Assembly: GCF_000400365.1 (NCBI RefSeq) | Contig: NZ_BAOG01000009.1 | Coordinates: 31,305-95,304, forward strand | Length of the DNA stretch: 64,000 bases | Direction: 5' to 3' | Origin: Vibrio jasicida CAIM 1864 = LMG 25398 | GTDB lineage: Bacteria; Pseudomonadota; Gammaproteobacteria; Enterobacterales; Vibrionaceae | Shown: one piece after another, positions 46,553 through 55,613 of the stretch | Position numbering within the stretch: the stretch's first letter is position 1 | Layout of the letters: each line of letters begins with the position of its first letter | Program-made: the position numbers and the translations under genes | Notes under the pieces: generated by a model | The model's input: the letters and a program-made list of their open reading frames with translations, nothing else | Told to the model about the DNA's origin: nothing | The model's database searches: none

Positions 46553-47576
46553 AGCCAAGTACCTCTACTTTCACGTTGTGCTCACGCAGGAATTCAATTG
46601 CTGCGTTATCATCTTCTTCGCTACCAAACAGTTCTGCGACCATCATGCCGAACTTCACGCCGCCAGCGTAGTCCAGATCGGAACTTAGGATGCTCACGTC
46701 GATGTTGTACTTACGAGCGATTTGCGTCATCAGAGGGGCATCCACGGTTGCACCAGTAAATTCTAGGCGAACCAACGGGTAGCTGTTTTCTACGCGCGTA
46801 GTTTGTAAGCGAGCTTGGTAATCTTCTGGAATAGAAAGATCCAAAGTAGAGCGAATGAACTCGTGTGCCAGTGCTGTCTTCGGATGAGCGAAGATTTCAC
46901 CAACGGTGCCTTTTTCCACAAGTTCACCATCACCAATGATCGCCACTTCGTAACAGATGCTCTTAACCACTTCCATTTCGTGAGTGATAAGCAGAATCGT
47001 GATATCCAGTTTGCGGTTGATTTCTTTTAGAAGTTCTAGGATTGACTGCGTCGTTGCAGGGTCGAGTGCGCTGGTCGCTTCGTCACACAACAAAACATTT
47101 GGATCAGAAGACAGAGCACGTGCAATCGCCACACGCTGCTTTTGACCTCCACTTAGGTTTGCTGGGTAGCTTTCGTGCTTGTCAGAAAGGCCAACAAGTT
47201 TAAGCAACTCAGTCACTTTTGTTGTGATTTGCGATTTGTCTTTGCCTGCTAGCTCAAGAGGGAGTGCGACATTATCAAAAACGGTGCGAGACGATAGCAG
47301 GTTAAAGTGTTGGAAGATCATCCCGATGTTGCGGCGGGTTTCTCCCAGTTGTTTCTTGTTGAGTTTGGTCAGGTCTACGCCATCAACAATGATGGAGCCT
47401 GATGTTGGGGCTTCCAGCATATTCACGCAACGGATCAGAGTACTTTTACCCGCGCCCGATGAGCCGATAACACCAAAGATGGTGCCCTTCGCGATATTTA
47501 AGTTAATGTCCTTAAGGGCAAGAATTTCCTTACTGCCTTGGTAGAACACTTTATTGACGTTTTTAATTTCTATCAT
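46542..47576 (-). CDS. metN: Methionine ABC transporter ATP-binding protein MetN
   Basis: MetN powers methionine uptake through MetI. The 344 residues show Walker [10 protein letters not shown], the signature [15 protein letters not shown], Walker [14 protein letters not shown], the switch His in LLITHEM, and a C-terminal NIL (ACT-like) domain (about 265-343) that binds methionine and inhibits transport. It heads metNIQ, behind MetJ boxes. Confidence 0.97.
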   Translation of the reverse strand: MIEIKNVNKVFYQGSKEILALKDINLNIAKGTIFGVIGSSGAGKSTLIRCVNMLEAPTSGSIIVDGVDLTKLNKKQLGETRRNIGMIFQHFNLLSSRTVFDNVALPLELAGKDKSQITTKVTELLKLVGLSDKHESYPANLSGGQKQRVAIARALSSDPNVLLCDEATSALDPATTQSILELLKEINRKLDITILLITHEMEVVKSICYEVAIIGDGELVEKGTVGEIFAHPKTALAHEFIRSTLDLSIPEDYQARLQTTRVENSYPLVRLEFTGATVDAPLMTQIARKYNIDVSILSSDLDYAGGVKFGMMVAELFGSEEDDNAAIEFLREHNVKVEVLGYVL

Positions 47577-47609
47577 GTTTCAACCTGCACAGAGATACTG
47601 GGAACTTCG

Positions 47610-47632
47610 CTGTTAAAAACGGCTTTTAACAG
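47610..47632 (-). other. Hairpin in the metN leader
   Basis: CTGTTAAAA / TTTTAACAG, a perfect 9-bp stem with a 5-nt loop, 34 bases before the metN start. It lies in the 5' untranslated region and has no T run in the metN direction, so it is not an obvious terminator. Confidence 0.45.
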
Positions 47633-47705
47633 GAGTAAATTTTGAACTCTATCTCAATTCTCAGTTGATGCTATGGGTTAAGCAGTAGTAAGTCAATAGA
47701 TATTT

Positions 47706-47737
47706 CTACGTCTAGACGTCTAAAAGTATGGATGTTT
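47706..47737 (-). promoter_or_regulatory. MetJ operator (tandem met boxes) for metNIQ
   Basis: Four consecutive 8-mers CTACGTCT, AGACGTCT, AAAAGTAT and GGATGTTT follow the met-box consensus AGACGTCT; one is exact and one differs at two positions. Tandem 8-bp spacing is the hallmark of MetJ binding. The site is about 130 bases before metN. Confidence 0.82.
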
Positions 47738-47919
47738 TGTTCGGAAATAAAGCAAGAAGATGTTCGGCGGAACGGGATATAAAAGAGGGATATTCAAGAT
47801 TTACCGATTCTCGGGTGACAAATCAACTGTTTTGTCACTTCCTCATACCAATTAGATAGTGTGAGTGCTTATAAGGTATGTAATAATCTGATGAAACCGA
47901 GTAAATAGAGAAATACGTT

Positions 47920-48471
47920 TTGGCAAAACCTGCTGTTTTTATCGATCGTGACGGCGTGATCAACGTTGACCATGGCTACGTTCATGACGAACATGATTTT
48001 GAGTACATTGACGGTGTCTTTGAAGCGACGAAAGCGCTGAAAGATAAAGGCTACCTGTTGGTGCTTGTGACCAATCAATCAGGCATTGCACGTGGTAAAT
48101 TCAGCGAAGATCGTTTCATTTCTTTGACTCAATGGATGGACTGGAACTTTTCCGACAACGGTGTTGAGTTTGATGGCATCTATTACTGCCCTCACCATCC
48201 GGAACACGGTATCGGCGAATACAAACAAGATTGTGATTGTCGTAAGCCAAAACCAGGCATGTTCATCTCTGCTCGTGATTTTTTGAAAATCGACATGGCT
48301 AAGTCAGTGATGATTGGTGATAAAGCCGAAGACTTGATGGCGGCTGAAGCGGCTGGTGTTGGTACTAAGATTTTGGTTCGCACTGGTAAACCAGTTACCG
48401 AACAAGGCGAAGCGATTGCTACGGTTGTTCTCGACAGCATTGCAGACGTTCCTGCATACCTAAACAAGTAA
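47920..48471 (+). CDS. gmhB: D-glycero-beta-D-manno-heptose 1,7-bisphosphate 7-phosphatase
   Basis: GmhB removes the C7 phosphate in the heptose pathway for lipopolysaccharide core. The 183-residue HAD phosphatase has FIDRDGVIN (nucleophile Asp), [10 protein letters not shown], the zinc-binding CPHHPEHG...CDCRKP and MIGDKAEDL. The start must be TTG at 47920: conserved sequence begins right there, and the only nearby upstream ATG in frame runs into a stop. It is divergent from metN, an arrangement also in E. coli. Confidence 0.95.
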   Translation: MAKPAVFIDRDGVINVDHGYVHDEHDFEYIDGVFEATKALKDKGYLLVLVTNQSGIARGKFSEDRFISLTQWMDWNFSDNGVEFDGIYYCPHHPEHGIGEYKQDCDCRKPKPGMFISARDFLKIDMAKSVMIGDKAEDLMAAEAAGVGTKILVRTGKPVTEQGEAIATVVLDSIADVPAYLNK

Positions 48472-48545
48472 TCTTCATTACTGATTGAGATAAGGGAAGC
48501 CGCTGCTTCCCTTTTATTTAAATCCAACTTTTAGTTTGATCACTT

Positions 48546-49490
48546 ATGAGCAAAAAACTCACTATTCTTGATATCGCGAAATTGGCAGGTGTTGGTAAAT
48601 CGACAATAAGCCGTGTGTTAACCAATGATCCTAAGGTGAAACCGCAAACGCGAGAGAAGGTAGAAAGAATCATTCGTGAATCTGGTTATGTACCTTCTAA
48701 GTCTGCACAGTCTATGCGTGGGGGCAGCCAGAAAGTGATCGGGGTGATTATATCTCGTTTGGATTCCCCTTCAGAAAACCGTGCCGTCGGCACTATGCTC
48801 AATGCTTTGTATTCAGCAGGGTATGACGTGGTGATCATGGAAAGTCAGTTCGATCGTGAAAAGACCAACGAACATTTAAACGTACTTAAACGCCGTAATG
48901 TCGATGGTGTTATCGTATTTGGTTTTACTGGGTGCGATGAGCAAGCGTTAGCGGAGTGGGGCAATCGCATTGTCGTGATCGCGATGGATACCAAGCTCGT
49001 CTCTTCTATTAATTACGATAACCAAGGCGTTATTGAGATGGCGTTGTCACACCTAGAGCAACAATCTCTTTCTCGCATTGCTTATATCGGCGTTGATCCA
49101 GAAGACCGTACGACGGGGCTTGCTCGCTTGAAGACTTACCAATCTTGGTGTGAGAAAAATCGCATCGAACCTTGTTTTCAAACCGGCAAGCTTAGCCATG
49201 AAAGTGCTTATCATCTGGTGGATCAAGTCCTTCAATCCGACACGCAAGCCATCGTTTGTGCCAGTGATACCATTGCTCTTGGGGTGATTAAGCGCCTGCA
49301 AGAAAGAGGGCGTGAAGATGTCGTGGTTACTGGTGTGGGTGGCAATGAGCTACTTTCCTTCCTTTTTCCAAATGTTTTCAGTGTGGACCCCGGTTACTCT
49401 CTCGCAGGTGAAAAGGCCGCTAACATGCTGATTAATCAATTAAATGGTGATGAGTCTGTGGTGCACTTTACCCAGCAACCAGTTCGTTAA
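48546..49490 (+). CDS. treR: Trehalose operon repressor TreR (LacI family)
   Basis: TreR represses trehalose uptake genes and is induced by trehalose 6-phosphate. The 314 residues hold a LacI helix-turn-helix (LTILDIAKLAGVGKSTISRVL) and hinge, then a periplasmic-binding-like ligand domain (about 60-314). Two palindromic operators lie between treR and treB. It is followed by treB and treC in the same direction. Confidence 0.94.
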   Translation: MSKKLTILDIAKLAGVGKSTISRVLTNDPKVKPQTREKVERIIRESGYVPSKSAQSMRGGSQKVIGVIISRLDSPSENRAVGTMLNALYSAGYDVVIMESQFDREKTNEHLNVLKRRNVDGVIVFGFTGCDEQALAEWGNRIVVIAMDTKLVSSINYDNQGVIEMALSHLEQQSLSRIAYIGVDPEDRTTGLARLKTYQSWCEKNRIEPCFQTGKLSHESAYHLVDQVLQSDTQAIVCASDTIALGVIKRLQERGREDVVVTGVGGNELLSFLFPNVFSVDPGYSLAGEKAANMLINQLNGDESVVHFTQQPVR

Positions 49491-49526
49491 TAATCCTCCT
49501 TTCGATGGTTTGCTCTAAAATTATAC

Positions 49527-49542
49527 TGTGATCGTTCTCAAT
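49527..49542 (+). promoter_or_regulatory. CRP-like site upstream of treB
   Basis: TGTGATCGTTCTCAAT keeps the left half-site TGTGA and part of the right (TCA). It lies three bases before the first TreR operator, so cAMP-CRP activation together with TreR repression is plausible. Confidence 0.5.
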
Positions 49543-49544
49543 TA

Positions 49545-49560
49545 ATGGGACTGTTCCCAT
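49545..49560 (+). promoter_or_regulatory. TreR operator 1
   Basis: ATGGGACTGTTCCCAT is a 16-base near-palindrome with GGGA/TCCC arms, as for LacI-family operators. A near-identical copy occurs 56 bases downstream. Confidence 0.75.
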
Positions 49561-49600
49561 TTTGTTTTTGAATGCGGAGTGGCAATATAAAAAACATCGA

Positions 49601-49616
49601 ATGGGAATGTTCCCAT
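49601..49616 (+). promoter_or_regulatory. TreR operator 2
   Basis: ATGGGAATGTTCCCAT differs from operator 1 at one base. It sits about 50 bases before treB near the likely transcription start. Confidence 0.75.
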
Positions 49617-49668
49617 TATAAAAATAAAATGATGAATTGAATGTATCCAATACAGGGTGGACAAAGTT

Positions 49669-51093
49669 ATGAGTAAGATTGCGCGTCAAGATGTACAGCG
49701 TCTTATTGAACTGGTCGGGGGATCGGACAATATTGCCAGTGTAAGCCACTGTTTAACTCGCTTGCGTTTCGTGTTGAATGACACTGACAAAGCCGATATT
49801 GAACAATTAGACGCATTACCTATGGTAAAAGGCTGCTTTACTAACGCAGGTCAGTTCCAAGTGGTGATTGGTACTGAAGTTGATGAGGTTTACAAAGTAC
49901 TGATCGAGCTGACGGGTAAAAGTGAAGCGAGCAAAGACGAATCAAAAAACGCAGCTCGTCAAAACATGAACATTGTTGAGCGTGGTATTTCTCACCTTGC
50001 AGAAATCTTTGTGCCATTGTTACCGGCGATCATCACAGGTGGTCTGATTCTTGGTTTCCGTAACGTGATTGGCGACATCAAGATGTTTGATGGTCAAACG
50101 CTAACGGAAATCAGCCAGTTTTGGGCAACGGTACACTCTTTCTTATGGCTAATTGGTGAGGCGATTTTCTTCTTCTTACCGGTTGGCGTGTGTTGGTCAA
50201 CAGTCAAAAAACTCGGCGGTACTCCGATTTTGGGGATTACATTAGGTGTGACACTGGTTTCGCCACAGTTAATGAACGCCTATCTGATTGGTAAGCAAGT
50301 GCCAGAAGTGTGGGACTTTGGCTTATTCGCCATCGAGAAAGTGGGGTATCAAGCGCAAGTGATTCCGGCCATGTTAGCGGGTGTCGCCTTGGCATTCATA
50401 GAAACCAATTTAAAGCGAATCATTCCTTCATATCTTTACCTCGTTGTGGTGCCGTTTGTCTCTATTATCGTATCTGTGATTCTTGCGCATTCTATTATTG
50501 GTCCATTTGGTCGTATGTTGGGTGACGGCGTTGCTTTCGCAGCAAAAGCAGCCATGACGGGTGACTTCGCGATGATTGGTTCAACCATCTTTGGCTTCCT
50601 ATACGCACCTTTGGTGATTACGGGTATTCATCACACTACCAATGCGGTTGACCTTCAACTGATGCAAGAGCTAGGCGGTACGCCAATCTGGCCATTGATT
50701 GCACTATCAAACATTGCTCAAGCTTCAGCGGTAGTCGGCATCATTATCATCAGCAAAAAACACGGCGAGCGCGATATCTCAGTGCCTGCGGCTATCTCTG
50801 CTTATCTTGGTGTAACAGAACCTGCAATGTACGGTATCAACTTAAAGTACAAGTTCCCAATGCTGAGCGCGATGATCGGCAGTGCGATTGCCGCTGCTAT
50901 CTGTGGCAGCGCAGGTGTGATGGCGAATGGTATTGGTGTGGGCGGCTTACCGGGCATCTTGTCTATCCAACCACAGTTCTGGGGTGTCTTTGCTCTGGCG
51001 ATGTTGGTGGCGATTGTGGTCCCAGTAGCGCTGACGCTTGTGTTGTATAAGCGCGCACAGATGAAAGGCGAGTTAGAAACCGCTAACGCGTAA
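49669..51093 (+). CDS. treB: PTS trehalose-specific EIIBC component
   Basis: TreB takes up trehalose and phosphorylates it to trehalose 6-phosphate, using EIIA-Glc as phosphate donor. The EIIB domain (about 1-85) has the phosphorylated Cys in SVSHCLTRLRF; the EIIC domain (about 105-470) is a multi-helix membrane channel with GGLILGFRNVIGD and TGIHHTTNAVDLQ. The ATG at 49669 (MSKIARQD, 474 residues) fits the E. coli start; a GTG four codons earlier is less likely. Confidence 0.96.
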   Translation: MSKIARQDVQRLIELVGGSDNIASVSHCLTRLRFVLNDTDKADIEQLDALPMVKGCFTNAGQFQVVIGTEVDEVYKVLIELTGKSEASKDESKNAARQNMNIVERGISHLAEIFVPLLPAIITGGLILGFRNVIGDIKMFDGQTLTEISQFWATVHSFLWLIGEAIFFFLPVGVCWSTVKKLGGTPILGITLGVTLVSPQLMNAYLIGKQVPEVWDFGLFAIEKVGYQAQVIPAMLAGVALAFIETNLKRIIPSYLYLVVVPFVSIIVSVILAHSIIGPFGRMLGDGVAFAAKAAMTGDFAMIGSTIFGFLYAPLVITGIHHTTNAVDLQLMQELGGTPIWPLIALSNIAQASAVVGIIIISKKHGERDISVPAAISAYLGVTEPAMYGINLKYKFPMLSAMIGSAIAAAICGSAGVMANGIGVGGLPGILSIQPQFWGVFALAMLVAIVVPVALTLVLYKRAQMKGELETANA

Positions 51094-51185
51094 TTCAAAC
51101 CGAGGCAGCGATTTGGCTGCCTCGTTTATCTCCTCTATTTTTTAAGATTTTTAAGTTTCCGTTTAATGGTAAGTGAGCGTTAGAA

Positions 51186-52871
51186 ATGGCAATGACCAAG
51201 CATGATGAGAGCTGGTGGAAAACCGCAACCATCTACCAAATTTACCCAAAAAGCTTTTGTGACAGTGGAAGTAAAGGCACGGGCGATATTAAAGGGATCA
51301 TTTCTAAACTGGATTATCTAAAACACCTTGGTGTGGATGCGATTTGGCTGACGCCGGTTTATCAATCACCAATGATCGACAACGGTTATGACATTTCCGA
51401 TTACTACGCGATCAACCCAGATTTCGGCACCATGCAAGATTTCGATACCCTGTTGGCTGAGGCTCACCAACTGGGTATTCGAATCATCATGGATATCGTG
51501 GTCAACCATACTTCGACAGAACACAAGTGGTTTCAATCGGCACTGGGTGACAAAAACAGCCCTTACCGTGATTACTACATCTGGAAAGATCCTGTTGATG
51601 GCGCAGAGCCAAACAACTGGCAATCTAAGTTTGGTGGCAACGCTTGGGCGCTGGATGAAAAAACGGGTCAGTACTATTTGCACCTTTTTGCTAAAGAGCA
51701 AGCGGACTTAAACTGGGAAAACCCGGTAGTGCGTGAAGAAGTGAAAGAAGTCATCAGCTTCTGGGCAGAGAAAGGTGTCGATGGTTTCCGTCTTGACGTT
51801 ATCAACCTGATTTCCAAGCAGCAAGATTTCCCAAGTGACGATATTGGTGATGGTCGCCGTTTCTACACGGATGGTCCACGTGTGCACGAATACCTTCAAG
51901 AGATCAGTGAAGCCGTATTCCAGAAATATGGTAGTGTGACGGTAGGTGAAATGTCTTCCACCACGCTAGAGCATTGCCAGCAGTATTCAGCGCAAGATGG
52001 CAAAGAGTTGTCGATGGTGTTCAATTTCCACCACCTGAAAGTCGATTACCCGAATGGTGATAAATGGACGAAAGCGCCGTTTGATTTCATCCAACTGAAA
52101 CAGATCTTCAACCACTGGCAAACCGGCTTAAATGGCAAAGGGTGGGGCGCGCTATTTTGGTGTAACCACGACCAACCACGCGTTGTGAGCCGATTAGGTA
52201 ACGACGAACAATACCGTGTTGAATCTGCCAAAATGCTTGCGGCATCGGTACACATGATGCAAGGCACGCCTTATGTTTATCAAGGTGAAGAGATCGGCAT
52301 GACCAACCCGGGCTACACCGAAATCAGCCAATATCGCGATGTTGAAAGCACGAACATGTACGACATCATGGTTAATCGCGATGGTGTATCTCACGACGAT
52401 ATGATGGCGATTTTGGCGCAGAAGTCGCGTGATAATTCACGTACCCCAATGCAATGGAACAGCGCGAAACATGCGGGTTTTACTGAAGGCACGCCGTGGC
52501 TAGAGGTGGCTCAGAACTATTCTGAGATCAACGCGGAAGCCGCAATTGCCGATTTGAACTCGGTGTTCTACTTCTACAAGCGCTTGATTGAACTACGTAA
52601 ACAGGTTCAAGTAATCACTGATGGTCGTTACGAGGACTTGCTGCCAGAGCACAAACGTATTTTTGCTTACGCTCGCCAGAACGACAAGCAAACGTTGTTG
52701 TGTATTAACAATTACTACGGCGAAGAAGTGGAGTGTGTGTTACCAGAGCGCTTTGATATGAGCAAAGCCAAGAATCTGCTTTCCAACTATCAGAATGCGA
52801 CCAGCGCGATTACTTCCAATCATCAAGTTCTGCGTCCTTACGAAACACGCATCTTGCTGATTGAGTCTTAG
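51186..52871 (+). CDS. treC: Trehalose-6-phosphate hydrolase (alpha,alpha-phosphotrehalase)
   Basis: TreC splits trehalose 6-phosphate to glucose and glucose 6-phosphate in the cytoplasm. It is a 561-residue GH13 enzyme with DAIWLTPVY, DIVVNHTS, GFRLDVINL (nucleophile Asp), VGEMSS (acid Glu) and NHDQPR (transition-state stabiliser). It lies 92 bases after treB, with a strong terminator behind it. Confidence 0.96.
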   Translation: MAMTKHDESWWKTATIYQIYPKSFCDSGSKGTGDIKGIISKLDYLKHLGVDAIWLTPVYQSPMIDNGYDISDYYAINPDFGTMQDFDTLLAEAHQLGIRIIMDIVVNHTSTEHKWFQSALGDKNSPYRDYYIWKDPVDGAEPNNWQSKFGGNAWALDEKTGQYYLHLFAKEQADLNWENPVVREEVKEVISFWAEKGVDGFRLDVINLISKQQDFPSDDIGDGRRFYTDGPRVHEYLQEISEAVFQKYGSVTVGEMSSTTLEHCQQYSAQDGKELSMVFNFHHLKVDYPNGDKWTKAPFDFIQLKQIFNHWQTGLNGKGWGALFWCNHDQPRVVSRLGNDEQYRVESAKMLAASVHMMQGTPYVYQGEEIGMTNPGYTEISQYRDVESTNMYDIMVNRDGVSHDDMMAILAQKSRDNSRTPMQWNSAKHAGFTEGTPWLEVAQNYSEINAEAAIADLNSVFYFYKRLIELRKQVQVITDGRYEDLLPEHKRIFAYARQNDKQTLLCINNYYGEEVECVLPERFDMSKAKNLLSNYQNATSAITSNHQVLRPYETRILLIES

Positions 52872-52911
52872 AGGCAAATAAAAAATACCCCTAAGGATTT
52901 CGATCCTAAAC

Positions 52912-52945
52912 AAAAGGCTTTGGGGTGCTCCCCAAAGCCTTTTTT
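52912..52945. terminator. Terminator after treC, probably bidirectional
   Basis: AAAAGGCTTTGGGG / CCCCAAAGCCTTTT, a 14-bp stem with a TGCT loop, flanked by A and T runs; shared with the convergent lipoprotein gene. Confidence 0.93.
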
Positions 52946-52965
52946 CTATGAGATAAGACAGCGGC

Positions 52966-53865
52966 TTATGCTTTCTCGATCTTGCTCAGTGTCGCTTTCT
53001 CTTCACTGATTTGAGCCTGTTCTGCTTTCAACAGTTCAACTTGTTCAATCAACCCTAGTGCAGGGTTGAACCAGCGCTCTGCGGATGTTTCAAACTCCAT
53101 TGAGTCCATCTCGTCACATCTTAGGTTATAAGTATTCGTTTCGGTTAGGTAGGCGGCTTCAATTGATTTGCCAGACACTTTGAAAGTTTTGCGTGCGCCT
53201 GTTTCGGTGATTTGTTGGCTCCAGCCCGCTTTACAGTTTGCCTCATTTGGCAAAGTTTTTACCCATTGGTGATCATCAAAATCATTCAGTAGGTTTGCCA
53301 CTTGTTCACCATTTAGATCTAAAATGACTGAGACCGTGTTTACGCTGATATCAATGTTCGGATCTTTCTCCTTAACTGTCGAACCTTCCAAGCGAAATAC
53401 TGGGCTGCTGTTCATGATGGGTACGATAAAGCGATGATCAACGAGATAGGTGTCCGTGATTTCATGCAGTGCGCCATCCGTACCGGCAAAGTAAATCGAC
53501 TTCTCTTCTTCGCCGCTCTCTTCCACTTGCTGTGATAGGTAAAACTGAGTGATACCGTTGTTGACTAAGTCATGGATAACTTGTTGCACTGGAGCTGATT
53601 GTGGGATCAGAGTTAAAGCGTCAAGAAGTTCTTGGCTGCTCATTGGATCAAAATTCATCAGCACCGAGCCCACTTGTTGCCCGTCTGCAGAAATGGCGTA
53701 GTTCAGTTTTGTTGTTACTACTGGGGAAAAAGATGAGTTTTGGATCGGGTAATCGATGCTATTTTGTGGGCCTTTATTGCCGCTTGATGAGCCGGAAGAA
53801 GAGCCGCCGCCACAGCCGTAAAGTGCGATCGTAGCTGCTGCGATAAGCGTCATTTTTTTAAGCAT
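52966..53865 (-). CDS. Lipoprotein of unknown function
   Basis: I do not recognise this 299-residue protein. It has a lipoprotein signal (LYGC, Cys about residue 18) followed by a Gly/Ser-rich linker (GGGSSSGSSSG), as for surface or outer-membrane lipoproteins. The rest is a soluble mixed fold with two further Cys (NCKAG, LRCDE) that could form a disulfide, and a short C-terminal coiled coil (EQVELLKAEQAQISEEKATL). It is 131 bases downstream of a ToxR-like membrane regulator on the same strand, so it may be co-expressed with or controlled by it. No family is offered. Confidence 0.65.
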   Translation of the reverse strand: MLKKMTLIAAATIALYGCGGGSSSGSSSGNKGPQNSIDYPIQNSSFSPVVTTKLNYAISADGQQVGSVLMNFDPMSSQELLDALTLIPQSAPVQQVIHDLVNNGITQFYLSQQVEESGEEEKSIYFAGTDGALHEITDTYLVDHRFIVPIMNSSPVFRLEGSTVKEKDPNIDISVNTVSVILDLNGEQVANLLNDFDDHQWVKTLPNEANCKAGWSQQITETGARKTFKVSGKSIEAAYLTETNTYNLRCDEMDSMEFETSAERWFNPALGLIEQVELLKAEQAQISEEKATLSKIEKA

Positions 53866-53996
53866 GAGTTTACATTCCTAGTTGGTAAAGGCTGATAAAT
53901 CGAGCCGTTATTTGAATGTCGCCATGCTAAGTTTTGAGTGAGAAAAAGGGCAAAAAATAAAAGCTAATAGAGTTAAATGAAAGCTTAATTTTATAT

Positions 53997-55523
53997 TTAG
54001 GTCTTTGTTTTATCTGGATTAATATCTGCCTCGATATTGGTGCAGTATTCTTCAATTAATGCCTTCCAACGCATCACTATTTCCTTTTCCTTAATACTGA
54101 CACGCAACTTCTTCCAAGGCTGTAAGCAGGTTTCTTTGGATTCTGGTTGTGACAAGCGACTAAACAATTCTTCAGAAGGCATTACGCGCAGCAGAGCCAC
54201 CAAAGACTCCATATAATTGAGGCGGAATTGGTCAAGCTTATTCTGCTTGTAGGCGATATGAGAGACAAAAGTGTAAATCAGGGCATTTTGAATCAATGAA
54301 TCTCCTGCCGGTGTCGTCAAGAAAGTTTTCGCCTTATCGAGATTACCAAGTTTGTAGTGGAGGATCCCCATCCATAAATTTAACTCATCAGGTAAGGCGT
54401 CAAACCCGGATTGTACTTGATAAAGAAAACCTTCGAGTTCGGCTTTATTTTGTTCGTATAAAGCTAAATGCCGAGCAATCGTGATGGCGGCAAACTCATC
54501 CATGTTTTTGATATCAGTCGTTGAAAATGCTTTTCCAAGCAGCATTTTCTTGTGGGCGTCACTCAGATGCCAAGTGCTTTTGGACGGTTCTGGTAAGTTG
54601 AAGTATTGGGCAATGTCCGTGTGGAGCTTAAACAAATCCGACTGTAAGTGTGCGGTGCGAAGCATGTATTGGTTACGAAAGGCCAGTTTACCCGTAGCAG
54701 GGTAAATCAAGTTCATTTTTGCCTTTAAAACACCTTCGGTCGGACCATCTTTGAGTTCAATATTAAGTTGATAATCGCTGGTTTGCATGTTGCGAGCGCC
54801 AGGGAAATAAGGCGTCTTGTTGATTGGATCGAGGAAATAGCTCGGTGCATCTTGGTTAGCGATGTCCGTATATGGGTACTCAACTTGTTGTTGCAATAAT
54901 ATCGCTTTCACCATGGTGCGGTATTCCCTTGCCTCTGCACCTAAGGCATCAACACGATTAAGCAGTAGCTCCACTTTTGGAATCAGCAGTTGGTTACGAG
55001 TTTGCTGAGTGGAGACTCCTTGCTGTTGCCAGACAATAACGGAAAGTATCACGCAAGAGGCAGCTAGCAGAGCACAAAGGCAGTAGGCGATAGGCCATTT
55101 CAATGACGAAGTCGTTTTTTGTGGGTTTGCCACCTTCGCTTTACGTTTGTCGGCTCTCGCTGGTGGTATTAACTGAATGTTGGCTGGGTTGAAAAAGTAA
55201 CCTTTACGCGGGTAGGTCACCAATAGTTTGGCGGCATCATGCTCTGGTAAGTGCTCTTGTAGCAAGGCCCGAAGTGTACTGATTCGATTGGTAAGTACGT
55301 TCTTTGAAATGAACTTACTTTGCCAAATGGTCTCTATGATGGTTTCTGCAGACAGCGGGTGGCCAACACTGGTGAGCAGCAGTTCTAATAACTCGATGCT
55401 ACGCGGCTCAAGATCGATAACGACCGCTTGTTTGTGAAGGGTTTGAGTCTCTGGGTTGTAGATCAGCTCGCCAATAACAATCTGACTGTTGGTTTGTTTG
55501 GCTCGTTGTAGGAAGTCGCGCAT
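53997..55523 (-). CDS. ToxR/CadC-like transmembrane transcriptional regulator
   Basis: A membrane-bound regulator of about 508 residues. An OmpR/ToxR-type winged helix-turn-helix (about 12-115; IDLEPRSIELLELLL, NVLTNRISTLRALL, TYPRKGYFF) is followed by a charged linker, one membrane helix (about 143-165, WPIAYCLCALLAASCV) and a large periplasmic domain with weak TPR-like repeats (LWMGILHYKLGNLDKAKTFL). The ATG at 55523 is chosen because a TATAAT -10 (55555-55560) lies inside the longer TTG-started reading (55577). The signal it senses and its targets are unknown. Confidence 0.8.
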   Translation of the reverse strand: MRDFLQRAKQTNSQIVIGELIYNPETQTLHKQAVVIDLEPRSIELLELLLTSVGHPLSAETIIETIWQSKFISKNVLTNRISTLRALLQEHLPEHDAAKLLVTYPRKGYFFNPANIQLIPPARADKRKAKVANPQKTTSSLKWPIAYCLCALLAASCVILSVIVWQQQGVSTQQTRNQLLIPKVELLLNRVDALGAEAREYRTMVKAILLQQQVEYPYTDIANQDAPSYFLDPINKTPYFPGARNMQTSDYQLNIELKDGPTEGVLKAKMNLIYPATGKLAFRNQYMLRTAHLQSDLFKLHTDIAQYFNLPEPSKSTWHLSDAHKKMLLGKAFSTTDIKNMDEFAAITIARHLALYEQNKAELEGFLYQVQSGFDALPDELNLWMGILHYKLGNLDKAKTFLTTPAGDSLIQNALIYTFVSHIAYKQNKLDQFRLNYMESLVALLRVMPSEELFSRLSQPESKETCLQPWKKLRVSIKEKEIVMRWKALIEEYCTNIEADINPDKTKT

Positions 55524-55554
55524 ACCATCATGAGTGATTAGGAAATGGCGAAGT

Positions 55555-55600
55555 ATTATATAGTCATTGGAGCGCAAAATCTTATAAATTGCGCTCCAAT
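55555..55600 (-). promoter_or_regulatory. Promoter of the ToxR-like gene with a 12-bp inverted repeat
   Basis: On the reverse strand a TATAAT -10 (55555-55560) lies just after a perfect inverted repeat, ATTGGAGCGCAA (55566-55577) and TTGCGCTCCAAT (55589-55600), 11 bases apart. The repeat covers the -35 region and could be an operator, or an mRNA hairpin ending the upstream YitT gene (stop 14 bases away), though no T run follows. Confidence 0.6.
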
Positions 55601-55613
55601 TATCACAGAAAGG

